NCBI GenBank assembly: GCA_027493875.1
Contig: JAOSJX010000026.1
Location: 62,001 to 126,000 of the forward strand
From: Deltaproteobacteria bacterium
Lineage (GTDB): Bacteria; Lernaellota; Lernaellaia; JACKCT01
Reading direction: 5' to 3'
Length of the DNA stretch: 64,000 nt
Of this stretch, positions 28,516 to 37,781 are shown piece by piece (position 1 is the first letter of the stretch; each line of letters begins with the position of its first letter). The notes under the pieces are model-generated. The model saw only the letters and a list, made by a program, of their open reading frames with translations, was not told where the DNA came from and did not search any database. The translations under genes were made by a program, and so were the position numbers.

Positions 28516-28983
28516 ATGAACAGCCGCTTCCTTATCTTCCCGGCCGTCGTGTTGTTGATCGCTTCGGTGGGCGGGTGCGACTGCAATCCGGACCGCGAAT
28601 GCGAGAAAAATACGCTGGATGTCACCGTCGCCGGATTGGTCACGTTCGACGGAGAACTCACGGGCCCGATCGCGATATCGCTGTGCGAGGACAAAACGAC
28701 ACGTTGCAGCGACGACGGTTCGCTCTCGGAGTCCTCACCGGGCGCATGCCGCGAGACCGTCACCATCGACGCGCCGGGAGAATTCGAATTATCGGGAACG
28801 CTGCGTTGGGCGGATGATAACCGCCCGCGCATCGCCCTGCACGTTCACACCGATCAGGACGGCGACGGGCGTCATTGCGACTCCGAAGACGACGCCGGCG
28901 AGATCCTCAATCTGCCCGCGGAAGACATCGACACGGTCGAAGTCAACCTCGTCGCCGGCGGCGATTGCTCCCTGGCGCTCTAA
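28516..28983 (+). CDS. Predicted lipoprotein, unknown function
   Basis: 155 residues. MNSRFLIFPAVVLLIASVGGC provides signal and lipobox (Cys at about 21), immediately followed by CNPDRECEKN. The mature part is a beta-sandwich-like domain (TLDVTVAGLVTFDGELTGPI, GEFELSGTLRWADDNRPRIA) with a calcium-loop-like DQDGDGRHCD and several paired cysteines. It starts 32 bases after the TonB receptor and may be its lipoprotein partner. It converges with the next minus-strand gene, sharing the bases CTAA. Confidence 0.72.
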   Translation: MNSRFLIFPAVVLLIASVGGCDCNPDRECEKNTLDVTVAGLVTFDGELTGPIAISLCEDKTTRCSDDGSLSESSPGACRETVTIDAPGEFELSGTLRWADDNRPRIALHVHTDQDGDGRHCDSEDDAGEILNLPAEDIDTVEVNLVAGGDCSLAL

Positions 28984-29269
28984 TCCAGCTTCGCCCGGAC
29001 GCTCTCGACTTTCTTTTTCAACGTGCCCGTCTTGCCGACCTTGTCGTCGATCTTGATGAACGTGGACACCCGTTTGCTCTTTTCCCGCATGCGCATGTGC
29101 ATCCGCTTCATCAGATCGAACACCTCCTCCGGCTCCCCTCGATCAGCGTTCCCATCGCGGTCAACTCATGATCCAAGCCGCTTTCGCGGATCAGCCGGAG
29201 TGACTCGGCCACGTCCGCGGACATCGACTCCCACTTGTCCGCCGGGGCGACGGAAATGAACACCAGCAT
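28980..29269 (-). CDS. MTH1187/YqgV family thiamine-binding-type protein (one frameshift)
   Basis: About 96-residue ferredoxin-like-fold protein. MLVFISVAPADKWESMSADV is followed by HELTAMGTLIEGEPEEVFDL and STFIKIDDKVGKTGTL in order. The G-run in GAGGGGAGCC (near 29135-29139) is one base short; adding it joins LIEG to EPEEVFDLMKRMH. Members (YqgV, YkoF-related) are small cytosolic proteins proposed to bind thiamine or related ligands; no transporter gene is adjacent. Confidence 0.82.
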
Positions 29270-29428
29270 CGGTGACCTCCTTTACCGTTGCGATAATTTT
29301 TCTCTTGGACGGCGTCCCGCCGCCGCTTACATTATCGCCGTGCTCACCTTGCCGCAAAGACTTTCCGATGACGCATACCGCCTTCCTGACGCAAGACCGC
29401 GCCGTCTTTCCTCGCGCGCTTTTTTTGC

Positions 29429-29456
29429 CCTTTGTCCTTCGTCCTTCGTCCTTTTT
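29429..29456. repeat. Heptamer-phase repeat, unit CCTTCGT
   Basis: Four in-register 7-base units (CCTTTGT, CCTTCGT, CCTTCGT, CCTTTTT), fifteen bases before the zinc-ribbon microprotein start. The rest of the 201-base gap from 29270 shows no gene. Confidence 0.7.
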
Positions 29457-29470
29457 CCCACGGCGCGCTC

Positions 29471-29620
29471 ATGAACGCATCGTCAACCGCCCGCTGCCTC
29501 TATTGCGGCGCCGAGCTCCACGTCGTTTGGGTGCACGGCCACGGCCAGTGCGCCCATTGCGGCACGAACATCGCGCCTTGCTGCGACGGCGATACCTGCC
29601 GCGACGACGCGCCGCCCTGA
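29471..29620 (+). CDS. Zinc-ribbon microprotein
   Basis: 49 residues starting MNASSTARCLYCGAELHVVW. Two CxxC knuckles (CLYCGAEL and CAHCGTNI) about 17 residues apart form a rubredoxin-like zinc ribbon, followed by a third cluster CCDGDTC. Such small ribbons act as protein-interaction or nucleic-acid modules; the role is unknown. It is close to a strong bidirectional terminator. The ribosome site is weak. Confidence 0.6.
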   Translation: MNASSTARCLYCGAELHVVWVHGHGQCAHCGTNIAPCCDGDTCRDDAPP

Positions 29621-29643
29621 AACAACGAGCAGTCCCCAAAAAC

Positions 29644-29674
29644 AAAACGGCCGCGCAAGCCGCGCGGCCGTTTT
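29644..29674. terminator. Strong bidirectional rho-independent terminator
   Basis: Thirteen-base perfect arms AAAACGGCCGCGC / GCGCGGCCGTTTT around loop AAGCC, flanked by A-rich and T-rich ends. It can end transcription of the + strand microprotein gene and of the minus-strand dehydratase gene that stops at 29691. Confidence 0.85.
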
Positions 29675-29690
29675 CCCGCGTTGCGTTCGC

Positions 29691-31345
29691 TTAGTCTTGT
29701 TCGAGGCTCGGGCGCAGCATGCGGACCGGGCGGAACAGCGCGCCCAGCGTGCGGACCGGCGACCACGCCAGCAGGCGCTTGCGCCACCACGCGCCGGACA
29801 CCGCGTACACGATATTCGTCGCGTTGCCCGCGTACACGTGGCGCGGGCGCCACATGGACGACGCGAACCGGCCGACCGCGGCGCGCTGACGCACCTCGTT
29901 TTCGCTGAGGCTCGCCTCTTCAAGCGCGCGTTCATACTCTTCCCGCGCTTTTTGCCGCGCGCGAAAAAGCATCATCTGGATACGTGACTGCACGTTGACC
30001 TTGCCGTCGCCGTTGGTTTCGATCGGCAGGAAAATCGCGTCGGCGTACTTGGCCGTAATCAGCGACTGCACGCCGTCCGACACGCCCGACGAGGGCATGC
30101 AACCGAACGGCTTGACCGACACGGTCATGTGGTTCACGCGGTCCTCGACGAAGTGCACCAGCTTGCCGACCTCCATGTGGCCCTCGCCGCCGCGCACGTT
30201 GTTGTCGTAGTGCTTGGCCGCAAGCTCGGCGATCTCGTCCATGTTCGGAAGGTGATAATTGTTCAGCCCCACCGCCTTCGCGTACATCTGGAAATGCGCG
30301 CGGACCAGCTTGTCGGCCAGCTTGAGGGTCAGCAGCGTTTTCGACGCGTTCTTGCCCTTCAGCCCTTTGCGGCCGTCGTCGTCGCGGCGAAGCTCGATGC
30401 GCCGCAGGCGGTCGAACTTGTTTTCCCAAATCATGAAAAGCAGCCAGTTGGTGACGCCCTGGATATCCACCTCGGCGCCCTCGGATTCCAGGAATTTCTG
30501 GAGCTCATAGTTGCCGTCGCCCTCGGTGGTCATCGCCCAGAACTCGCCGATCACGGACACCACCGGCTTCCGGACGCAGCCGGTCCACCTTCACCTTCGC
30601 CAGCTCCTTCCGGCAGCGCGTGAGGGCGCGGACGATGGACCGCTTCTGGGTCAGCGCCTCCACCATGAGCTCGCGGCAGCTTGGCCAGCGCCTTGTCCGT
30701 GCTGCCCGGCTCCACTTCATAAGGACGCAGCCGGTAGCCGATCAGGTTGATCACGTCCCCGGCCATCAGCGCGCGGACCAGCGTGAACGCGAAGGTCTGA
30801 TTGATCTGGAGACCTTCCTCGCTCCCCGTCGCCTGCTTGATGCCGCCCTGCTGCTGGAAAAGCATCACGCGGAAGCCGTCGAAGCCCGCGTCGCGCAGCG
30901 CCTTGCGGTACTCGGTGACATACATGCCGAACCGGCACGGCCCGCACGCGCCCGCCGTCACGAACACGTAGCGCTTGATGATGTCGTCCACCGATTCGCC
31001 GCGCTCGTCGCGCAGGAACTGGAGGTACTTCACCAGATTGCCCACCGTGTAATAGGTCGGGTTGCACTGGCCGCGGTTGCCGAACTCCTTGCCGACCTGC
31101 AGCGCGGCGTTGTCCGGGCAATCGAGCGCCACCACGTCGTAACCCAGGCCCTTCAGCCCCGCCACGATGAACGTGTCGTGCGCGTAGGTCAGGCCGGAGA
31201 CGAGCAAGGTGGTGTGCGGCCGTTCCGCCGCCGTGAACGAGGGCGAGATCATCGCGTCCGTCCACTGGTTGGTCTTGATGTCGAGACCCAGTTCCTCGGC
31301 CTGCTGCCGCGCGAACTCCTCGAGGCTCATGACGGGTTGGCTCAT
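29691..31345 (-). CDS. 2-hydroxyacyl-CoA dehydratase-like component (two frameshifts)
   Basis: About 550 residues, HgdB/HgdC-like (2-hydroxyglutaryl-CoA dehydratase D-component family), expected to hold a [4Fe-4S] cluster. Starts MSQPVMSLEEFARQQAEELG. VFVTAGACGPCRFGMYVTEY and SVKPFGCMPSSGVSDGVQS carry the cluster-type cysteines. Two breaks near 30680 and 30571 separate three frames; the middle piece reads CRELMVEALTQKRSIVRALT, the last starts VVSVIGEFWAMTTEGDGNYE. It follows the giant activase gene by 30 bases, the arrangement usual for this poorly characterised pair in anaerobes. Substrate unknown. Confidence 0.85.
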
Positions 31346-31375
31346 CGTAATCTCCCTTGTCCCAAACCGGCCCGG

Positions 31376-34300
31376 CTATCGCTCGGGCGAAAAATTAATG
31401 GCGCGGGCTTCCTCGCCGCCGGCGTGAAACGCCTCGACGCGCCGTTTCCATTCCTTCCGCTTCTCCCGCATATCTTGCAGGCGCTCTTCATACCGCTTCA
31501 GCGTGTAACCGTAGGTCTTCGTGCGGATCTTGATCGTGCCCGTCGGCTTGTTGGCGTCCACGTCGTGCAGCGCGGCGTACGGCGTTTTCGACGCCGTCAC
31601 GATGCCGTCGATGATGCCGTAGGTCGGCGCGTCGTGGCCGCACTTGAACGACGACAGGTCGAGCAGCACCACGTTCGGATGCCGCGACGCGAATTTCACC
31701 GCCCAAACTTTCTGTGCGGAATTCGACGAGTAATTCTCCGGCCACACATCCGAAATCGACAAGGTGTCCTCGCCCGGCTTGTAGAACCGCGCCAGCCATT
31801 CCGGATCTTTCGGGATGCTGCGCATCGAGAGAATCGGATAGCCGAGCACCTGCAGTTCGTCCGGGATGCCGTGATTCAGGCCCGGATCGGAATGGTACGG
31901 CCGGCCGACCATCAGCACCGCCGCGCGGTCCTGCGCCTCGCAGTCTTCCAGAATCTGCCGGCCCTTCTCTTCAAGAATGCGCGCGCATTCGTTGAGCGCG
32001 ATAAAGCCCTGCTCCGCGGCGAAGTCCGATTCGTCTTCCGTGATTTTCAGCCGCTCGCCCCACGTCTCGAAAAGAACGCGCTTGAGCAGGTTCGGCTCCT
32101 CGAAATTCACCGCCGCGTCCAGATATTCGATGTTGCTGCGCGCGAAGAAATCCACTTCTTTCGTAAACGCCGCCTTGATCACGTTCGGCGCGCCGGCCAC
32201 GATCGGGCACGCCGTGTTGTCCATCGTGCTCGTCACCCAACTCGGCACGTGCGTCACGCACGGAAAATAAATGTACTTGAGCGGTCCCGTGCGCAGGTCG
32301 TGATGCTTCTTGAACAGCAGGTCGTGAATATGCGCCTGCACCACCTTCGACGGATAGCACGGGTCGATCGAGCCGTACTTGCCGCCCTCGGTGAACATCT
32401 CCTCCGAGCTTTCCACGCTGAAGATGATGTTCTTGATGGGGATGCCGACCGTTTCGAAATAGGTTCGGAAAAACGGCGCGAGCGTATACATGTTCAAAAC
32501 GCGGGGCATGCCGATCTTGATCCGCTTGCGCGCCTCCCACGCCTCGGCCGGCGAACGCCGGAACGGCCGCGTCACCGCCTTGCGCCGGACCTTGTAGAAA
32601 AGGCCGCGCTTGACGTCGACGTCCTCGATCGGCGCGCCGTCTTCCGGCATCTTCGCCTGATCGAAAAAATGCTTGAACGCAAGCTCCGCCTCATACTGGA
32701 CGAGATTTGGATAGCGTTTCTTGAGTTGATTGCGCTCTTTGGTCAGCGCCATCAGCGCATCTTTGTCTTCCACCGTTCCCTTTTCGCAGGAGAACCCCGA
32801 GATATAGCGCGACGTTTTCCCGTCCGGCGTCAGCGTGTCGATGAACGTGCGCGCGCACTCATTGGGGCAGAAGTGGCACGTCGTCGACTCGTCGCGCCGC
32901 GTCGTGTAATTCAGGTTGATCGCCTCATCGAGGCCGATGAACGTGGAATGACCGCGCCGCTTCACCACGCGCAGCGTCTCCATCGCCGCGCCGATCGCGC
33001 CCGCCTCGCCGCAGTGCGGATGCACCTTCACGTTCGCGCCGGGCACGCGCTGCTTGATGTAGTCCACCTGCGCCTTCACCGCGGCCAGATTGCGCTGCGT
33101 GCCGCCCTGGAGAATGTAATTCGTTCCGAATTCGGCCAGGCGCGGCACCTGCACCACGTACTGCCAGATGTTTTTCGGAAGCACCTGCGCGAGGCCCGTC
33201 AGCATTTCGTGGCGGTTGAATCCTTCCTTTTGGAAGTTGACGCGGTCCGAATCCAGGAACACCGCGCAGCCGTACGAAAACTTCGGCGCCAGCTCCGCCG
33301 CGAACGCGGTGTCGGCGTATTCGTGCATCTTCACGCCGAACTGGTCGGCCATCGCCTGAAGCAACATCCCGTTGCCCGCGGAGCACTGATTCGAGAGCTT
33401 GAAGTTGCGGATGTCGCCGCCCTTCATGAACAGCACCTTGATGTCCTGCCCGCCGACGTCGCAGATCACGTCCACGTCCGGCATCACCGTCCGCGCGCTG
33501 ATCATGTGCGCGACCGTCTCAACGATATTCGCGTCGGATTTCACCGACTCCTCCAGCACGTCCGCCGCGTAACCGGTGGCGCCGAAGCCGAGCACGTCGA
33601 GCGTGGCGCCCGCCGCTTCGGCCCACGCCTTGAACTCGCCGAGGATTTCCTTCGTATCCTGGATCGGGTTGCCTTTGGAGATGCGGTACGACTTCTGAAG
33701 AATGCGGCCTTCCTCGTCGATGAGCACCGCCTTCGAGCTGGTCGAGCCGCCGTCCATCCCGATCACACCGCGCACCGTCTGCCCGGCTTCCAACGCGATC
33801 GGGTCAAACGGGGGAATCAGGTATTCCTCGCGGAAGGCGGCCAGTTCCTCGACCGACTTCGCCAAAGGCGGGCCGGCCGATTCGCCGAGACGCGCGTTGC
33901 GCCCCGTCTTGATGTACTCGCGCAGGCCGTCCAGGCCCTTGTAGTCGCGCTGGCTCTGCGTATCCGCGAGCCCGTAGCACACCGCGCCGAACGCCGCGTA
34001 GTATTCCGCGTTCTGCGGCACATAAATCAGTTCGTCGATCTTGCGGTCCTTCGGATACTCGTAGCCGCGTTCCCGCCAGGTCTCCGGAATGCGCATGCGC
34101 CAGCATTCCACGAGAAACGGCAGGTACGCGTTCGGCCCGCCGAGCAGCAGCACGTCGTGGCGCAGCGTGTTCCCGCGCGTGAGCACCGAAAGATTCTGAT
34201 GGACGATCGCGTCGCACAGCGAATTGATGATCTCTTCCGAATCGATGCCGGACTTCACGAGGTTCACGATATCCGTTTCGGCGAAAACGCCGCACTTGGC

Positions 34301-34804
34301 GGCCACGTGGTGCAGTTTGGTGGAATCGAAAACCATCGCCGCGATCTGCTCGCGCGGCATCCCGACTTTGAGCATGCATTTGTCGATCGTTGCGCCGGTG
34401 CCCGACGCGCACTTGTCGTTCATCGAGCAGATCGCCTGCTTCGATCCGTCCTCGCCTTCCTTGAAGATGATGATCTTCGCGTCCTGGCCGCCGAGCTCCA
34501 CGACGGAGCCGACCGACGGATGGAGATTCTCCACCGCCAGCGTCACGGCGTTCACTTCCTGGACGAACTTCGCGCCGAGCGGATCGGCCAGCGGCCCAGC
34601 GCCGGAACCCGTGATGAACATCTTGACGTCGTGCGCTTTGGGAAATTCGGCGAAGGCTTTTTCGAGAAGTTCCAACACCTTCTCGGGCTGGCGCGTCTCG
34701 TGGCGCTCATAGCGCGACCAGAGAATTTCAAGGGATTCGGGATGCACCACGACGACCTTGGCGGTCGTCGAGCCGACATCTACTCCGATGGCCAAATGGG
34801 TCAT
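31376..34804 (-). CDS. Giant acyl-CoA dehydratase activase (two BadF/HgdC ATPase domains + DUF2229)
   Basis: 1142 residues, intact. Two ASKHA-type ATPase domains of the HgdC/BadF family: MTHLAIGVDVGSTTAKVVVV with ELGGQDAKIIIF and CASGTGATID, then GVIGMDGGSTSSKAVLIDEE with CDVGGQDIKVLF and CSAGNGMLLQAMA. The last ~450 residues (CHFCPNECARTF, GMPRVLNMYTLAPFFRTYFE, IDPCYPSKVVQAHIHDL) match the DUF2229/dehydratase-related region. The family drives ATP-dependent one-electron transfer to a partner dehydratase, here presumably the downstream gene. RBS GGAGAG precedes the ATG. A 4.2-kb open frame on the opposite strand is a shadow. Confidence 0.93.
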   Translation of the reverse strand: MTHLAIGVDVGSTTAKVVVVHPESLEILWSRYERHETRQPEKVLELLEKAFAEFPKAHDVKMFITGSGAGPLADPLGAKFVQEVNAVTLAVENLHPSVGSVVELGGQDAKIIIFKEGEDGSKQAICSMNDKCASGTGATIDKCMLKVGMPREQIAAMVFDSTKLHHVAAKCGVFAETDIVNLVKSGIDSEEIINSLCDAIVHQNLSVLTRGNTLRHDVLLLGGPNAYLPFLVECWRMRIPETWRERGYEYPKDRKIDELIYVPQNAEYYAAFGAVCYGLADTQSQRDYKGLDGLREYIKTGRNARLGESAGPPLAKSVEELAAFREEYLIPPFDPIALEAGQTVRGVIGMDGGSTSSKAVLIDEEGRILQKSYRISKGNPIQDTKEILGEFKAWAEAAGATLDVLGFGATGYAADVLEESVKSDANIVETVAHMISARTVMPDVDVICDVGGQDIKVLFMKGGDIRNFKLSNQCSAGNGMLLQAMADQFGVKMHEYADTAFAAELAPKFSYGCAVFLDSDRVNFQKEGFNRHEMLTGLAQVLPKNIWQYVVQVPRLAEFGTNYILQGGTQRNLAAVKAQVDYIKQRVPGANVKVHPHCGEAGAIGAAMETLRVVKRRGHSTFIGLDEAINLNYTTRRDESTTCHFCPNECARTFIDTLTPDGKTSRYISGFSCEKGTVEDKDALMALTKERNQLKKRYPNLVQYEAELAFKHFFDQAKMPEDGAPIEDVDVKRGLFYKVRRKAVTRPFRRSPAEAWEARKRIKIGMPRVLNMYTLAPFFRTYFETVGIPIKNIIFSVESSEEMFTEGGKYGSIDPCYPSKVVQAHIHDLLFKKHHDLRTGPLKYIYFPCVTHVPSWVTSTMDNTACPIVAGAPNVIKAAFTKEVDFFARSNIEYLDAAVNFEEPNLLKRVLFETWGERLKITEDESDFAAEQGFIALNECARILEEKGRQILEDCEAQDRAAVLMVGRPYHSDPGLNHGIPDELQVLGYPILSMRSIPKDPEWLARFYKPGEDTLSISDVWPENYSSNSAQKVWAVKFASRHPNVVLLDLSSFKCGHDAPTYGIIDGIVTASKTPYAALHDVDANKPTGTIKIRTKTYGYTLKRYEERLQDMREKRKEWKRRVEAFHAGGEEARAINFSPER

Positions 34805-34888
34805 GCGCTCTCCGTAACCACGCGGAAATAAAACAAAAAAGCCCCACCTACGCGCGTTCTGAACAAACGGATAAATATTCAGAAGGAG

Positions 34889-34949
34889 AAAACTGACATG
34901 TCAGTTTTTTATTTTGCTCATGCTACCGGACAAATTGACGCCTGTCAAT
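34889..34949. promoter_or_regulatory. Palindromic operator candidates upstream of the activase operon
   Basis: A perfect 20-base palindrome AAAACTGACATGTCAGTTTT (34889-34908) is followed by ATTGAC-GCCT-GTCAAT (34934-34949). Both share TGAC...GTCA half-sites. On the minus strand CTGACA inside the palindrome, followed about 17 bases later by TGAATATTTA, could be -35 and -10 elements of the activase promoter, placing the operator over the promoter. The rest of the 295-base divergent gap shows no gene. Confidence 0.5.
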
Positions 34950-35099
34950 CGCGAAGGTTCCTTCTTCGTTGAGTCTCTCACAAACGCGTTGCGTTTCGTC
35001 ACCAAAAAACCTTAACCGCCTATTTCACCGGGTTTTGTTGCGAGGCGGCGTGCGTTTTCTTTGCGTGACGGTTATGTCAAAAGAATGGATACCGTACCG

Positions 35100-36851
35100 A
35101 TGACCAATCCAGACACCATCCCAACGCCTCCGCCGGGCCGCGCCGCCGCACTTCGCTGGCTTTCCGCCGCGATGCCCTTCGCGACCGTCCTCGCGGTCGT
35201 CGCCGGTTACCGCTACGCGCAAGACACACTGACCCTCCTCGGCGCGGACGGACACGAAAAGCTTTTCCTTGCCGTCACGGACCGCCATACCAGCGGCAAA
35301 TACATCGCGCTACCCCTCCTTCTTTATCTCTTGGCCGCGGTGGTTGTCGGCCTGACCCGGCGGTTTCGTCCCGAGGCCGACCTCCCGAGGGCCCTTTTTA
35401 CCTTTGATGCTCCCACCCATGGCGGCGGCGGTCCTGACGGAAAAAGAGGTATTTCCCTGGGCGCGCTCGCGCTGAGCGTGGGGGTTGCTCGGCGAGCGGT
35501 GGTTTCTCCTGCGCCCACGGCCGGGAGAGAATCCGCCGGAACCGGACAAGGAAAAGCGGACCGGGACGGCCGTTTATTCGGTGATGGTGGTTTCCGCGGC
35601 GGCCACCGCCTCACTTTTGGCCGACAGCGTCGCCCCCGGCGCCCTCGTTCTCGCGCTGGGACTATTCACCGGCGTGGCCGCCCGGCACGATTCGCCGGCC
35701 GCGTGGCGCGTCGCCTCCGGCGCGTATGTCGGCGCCGTTCCGCTCGGCGCGGTCGTCCTCGGCGCGAGCTCCCGCGGCGAAGCATGGTTCGCCCCCATCG
35801 CGCTCGTCCTCGGCATCGGCGCGACGCATCTCTACTCCGTGGCGCGAAACCGCGACGCGTTCCCGAAACTTCACGTTCTGATGGTCGCCTCGGCGCTCGC
35901 CGTCGTTCCCGCGCTGGAAGCGGCGTTGCGGAGCGCCGCGCACTCCGTCGCGTCCACGGCCGGTCCCACCGAGCATGCAACGTTCCTCGCCCGCGGCAGG
36001 CGGGTTCTCACGCAATACATCCCCCCGGCGTTGTCGACGACGTGCCGGCCGGCTGGTGGATCGAGGTCGGTCGCTTCCGCGGCGGGCCGCCGCCTCTTGC
36101 GAAGTCGCCGGACATCTGGCGCCTGATCGCGCAGGGCGCGTCCACGACGGAAGGTTTCGGCACCGCGCGGGACGATCTGGTCTGGCCGGCGCTGCTCGAA
36201 CGCCGTCTCGCGCACCGAAAACGCTCGACCGGCGTCGAAGTGATCAACGCCGGCATCGGAGGCTCCACAACCCTCGGGATGCTCATGAACCTCAAGCACG
36301 TGCTCGTCGATTACGATCCCGACGCCGTGCTCATTTACGCGGGCGGCAACGACGCGACCTATTCCTTCGGGCCGCGCACCGAGCGCGAACTCTACGACCT
36401 CGCCGCCGCGCGCCGCGGTCCCCTGCGGCTTGCGGACCGGCTGTCGATGACGCGCCTCCTGCGCCAAACGTGGCACGGCTGGGCCGCCGCGCGCGAGGAA
36501 ATTGTGCCAAAACGATCCGTCGAACGCGTTCCCGCCGTTCCGCTCGCCGATTTCCGAAAAAATCTGGAGGAGATCGCGGAGGTCGGCAAAGCGCGCGGCC
36601 TCGCCCTCGCGTTCGTCTTCGAGGCCGCGCCCGAACCCTACGCCGACTATCCCGAGGTGATGGCCGGCGCCGCGCGGGATAACGGCTTGCCCTTCCTCGA
36701 CGCGTCGACACGCCTGCACACCTGCGACGAAAGTCTCGCCGACCTGTTTATCGATCAGGCGCACTACACCGCCGCCGGCAACCGCTGCGTGGCGCGGATT
36801 TTGGCCGATTTTCTGGAAGAGGAAAATTTCCTGCCGGAGGCGCGGCCGTGA
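35100..36851 (+). CDS. Membrane-anchored SGNH/GDSL hydrolase (two frameshifts)
   Basis: About 580 residues. The N-terminal third has several predicted membrane segments (FATVLAVVAGYRYAQ, YIALPLLLYLLAAVVVGL, then GALVLALGLFTGVAA, LHVLMVASALAVVPALEA). The C-terminal SGNH hydrolase domain shows block I GASTTEGFG, block II NAGIGGSTTLGM, block III YAGGNDATYSF and block V DQAHYTAAGN with the catalytic Asp/His pair. Breaks near 35485 and 36015-36025 divide the frames. Likely an esterase acting on acylated surface glycans or lipids. The start overlaps nothing; GTG of the next gene overlaps its stop. Confidence 0.8.
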   Translation: MTNPDTIPTPPPGRAAALRWLSAAMPFATVLAVVAGYRYAQDTLTLLGADGHEKLFLAVTDRHTSGKYIALPLLLYLLAAVVVGLTRRFRPEADLPRALFTFDAPTHGGGGPDGKRGISLGALALSVGVARRAVVSPAPTAGRESAGTGQGKADRDGRLFGDGGFRGGHRLTFGRQRRPRRPRSRAGTIHRRGRPARFAGRVARRLRRVCRRRSARRGRPRRELPRRSMVRPHRARPRHRRDASLLRGAKPRRVPETSRSDGRLGARRRSRAGSGVAERRALRRVHGRSHRACNVPRPRQAGSHAIHPPGVVDDVPAGWWIEVGRFRGGPPPLAKSPDIWRLIAQGASTTEGFGTARDDLVWPALLERRLAHRKRSTGVEVINAGIGGSTTLGMLMNLKHVLVDYDPDAVLIYAGGNDATYSFGPRTERELYDLAAARRGPLRLADRLSMTRLLRQTWHGWAAAREEIVPKRSVERVPAVPLADFRKNLEEIAEVGKARGLALAFVFEAAPEPYADYPEVMAGAARDNGLPFLDASTRLHTCDESLADLFIDQAHYTAAGNRCVARILADFLEEENFLPEARP

Positions 36852-37675
36852 CGGATTCGATGCGAACCGTTTTGAACGCCGCGGCGCGGATCGCCGCGGC
36901 GCTCGCGCTCGGCTTCGCGCTCGGCGCCCTCACGGTTGCGCGCGTGAGCCCGGCCCTCGCCACGCACGGCCGGCTGATGGAAATGTGGGCCGAGGAAAGC
37001 AACCTCTACCTGCGTGACGACTATCTGGTCTATTTGTTCGAGCGCGAGATAAAGCGCGGCGCCTCGCGGTTCGACCGGCTGGCGTCCCCCGCTCGCCGTC
37101 GGCGCGTTTGTCCGCGAGAAAAAGTGGAGCTGTTTTTCGACCTCGTCCAATCCATTCCGCCGGACCGGCGCGCGACGCGCGACTACGCAAGGGCCGTTTT
37201 GGTTTGGACGCGCGCGTTGACGGCTTACGCCGGAACCGGCGAGGCGCAACGCGCGCTCGCGCTGTTGGACCCCGCGTCGGCGGACGCCGCGCTGGCGGAC
37301 GAGATCCGCGAGACGGCCGGAGACGTCTGTCTGATGGCGGCCGGAGAGGAACTGAGAAAAGTTTTCGCTAAACTCAAGGACCTTCACTTCGCCGACGCGC
37401 TCACGGAAAACGACGCGCTCTGGGACCGCGCGCGGCGGGCGCTGGACGTGATCGACGCGTTCTCTGACGACGTGCGCCGCGGTTACTATTCCCGCCAGGG
37501 CGTGCCGGACGAAGGCTTTCACCGCTTCGTCGCGGACCTCCTGCCCGAGTGGCCCGCCCTCCGCGAACGCTTCGAACCCAGCCTCCGCGCCTACCTCCGC
37601 TGCACGGAGGACGAATCCGTCGCCAAGGCCCTCGCGTCACTTCCACCCGAACCGGGAAAAACGGCCGCGGACTAA
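36848..37675 (+). CDS. Uncharacterised membrane-anchored helical protein
   Basis: 275 residues from GTG 36848, overlapping the SGNH stop (GTGA). One N-terminal membrane segment (AARIAAALALGFALGALTVA) and a helical soluble domain with TPR-like pattern (ARAVLVWTRALTAYAGTGEA). Between about 37085 and 37135 the frame looks shifted and restored: reading frame +1 gives LASPLAVGAFVREK before VELFFDLVQS. Those two runs (C5 and A5) are likely compensating indels. It is probably a partner of the SGNH hydrolase; family not recognised. Confidence 0.62.
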   Translation: MTDSMRTVLNAAARIAAALALGFALGALTVARVSPALATHGRLMEMWAEESNLYLRDDYLVYLFEREIKRGASRFDRLASPARRRRVCPREKVELFFDLVQSIPPDRRATRDYARAVLVWTRALTAYAGTGEAQRALALLDPASADAALADEIRETAGDVCLMAAGEELRKVFAKLKDLHFADALTENDALWDRARRALDVIDAFSDDVRRGYYSRQGVPDEGFHRFVADLLPEWPALRERFEPSLRAYLRCTEDESVAKALASLPPEPGKTAAD

Positions 37676-37749
37676 TTACGGACGCGCGGCAACTCCCGCC
37701 GTTTGCACCCTGTAGCCCGGCCGCCTGCAGACGAGCCTGGAGCCTCTTC

Positions 37750-37770
37750 CCCTCCGCGCCTCCGCGTGAG
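37750..37770. repeat. Dispersed 'CTCCGC' repeat, partial copy
   Basis: CCCTCCGCGCCTCCGCGTGAG matches the right half of 13818-13845. It lies in the 106-base gap between convergent genes, just past the repressor stop. Confidence 0.55.
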
Positions 37771-37781
37771 AATCAACCGTC

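Noticed and set aside
30620..34831. A 1403-residue open frame on the + strand opposite the activase and dehydratase genes
   Set aside because: It is antisense to intact, highly recognisable ATPase domains, is rich in Arg/His/Ala, and shows no family motif. It is a GC-driven shadow frame.
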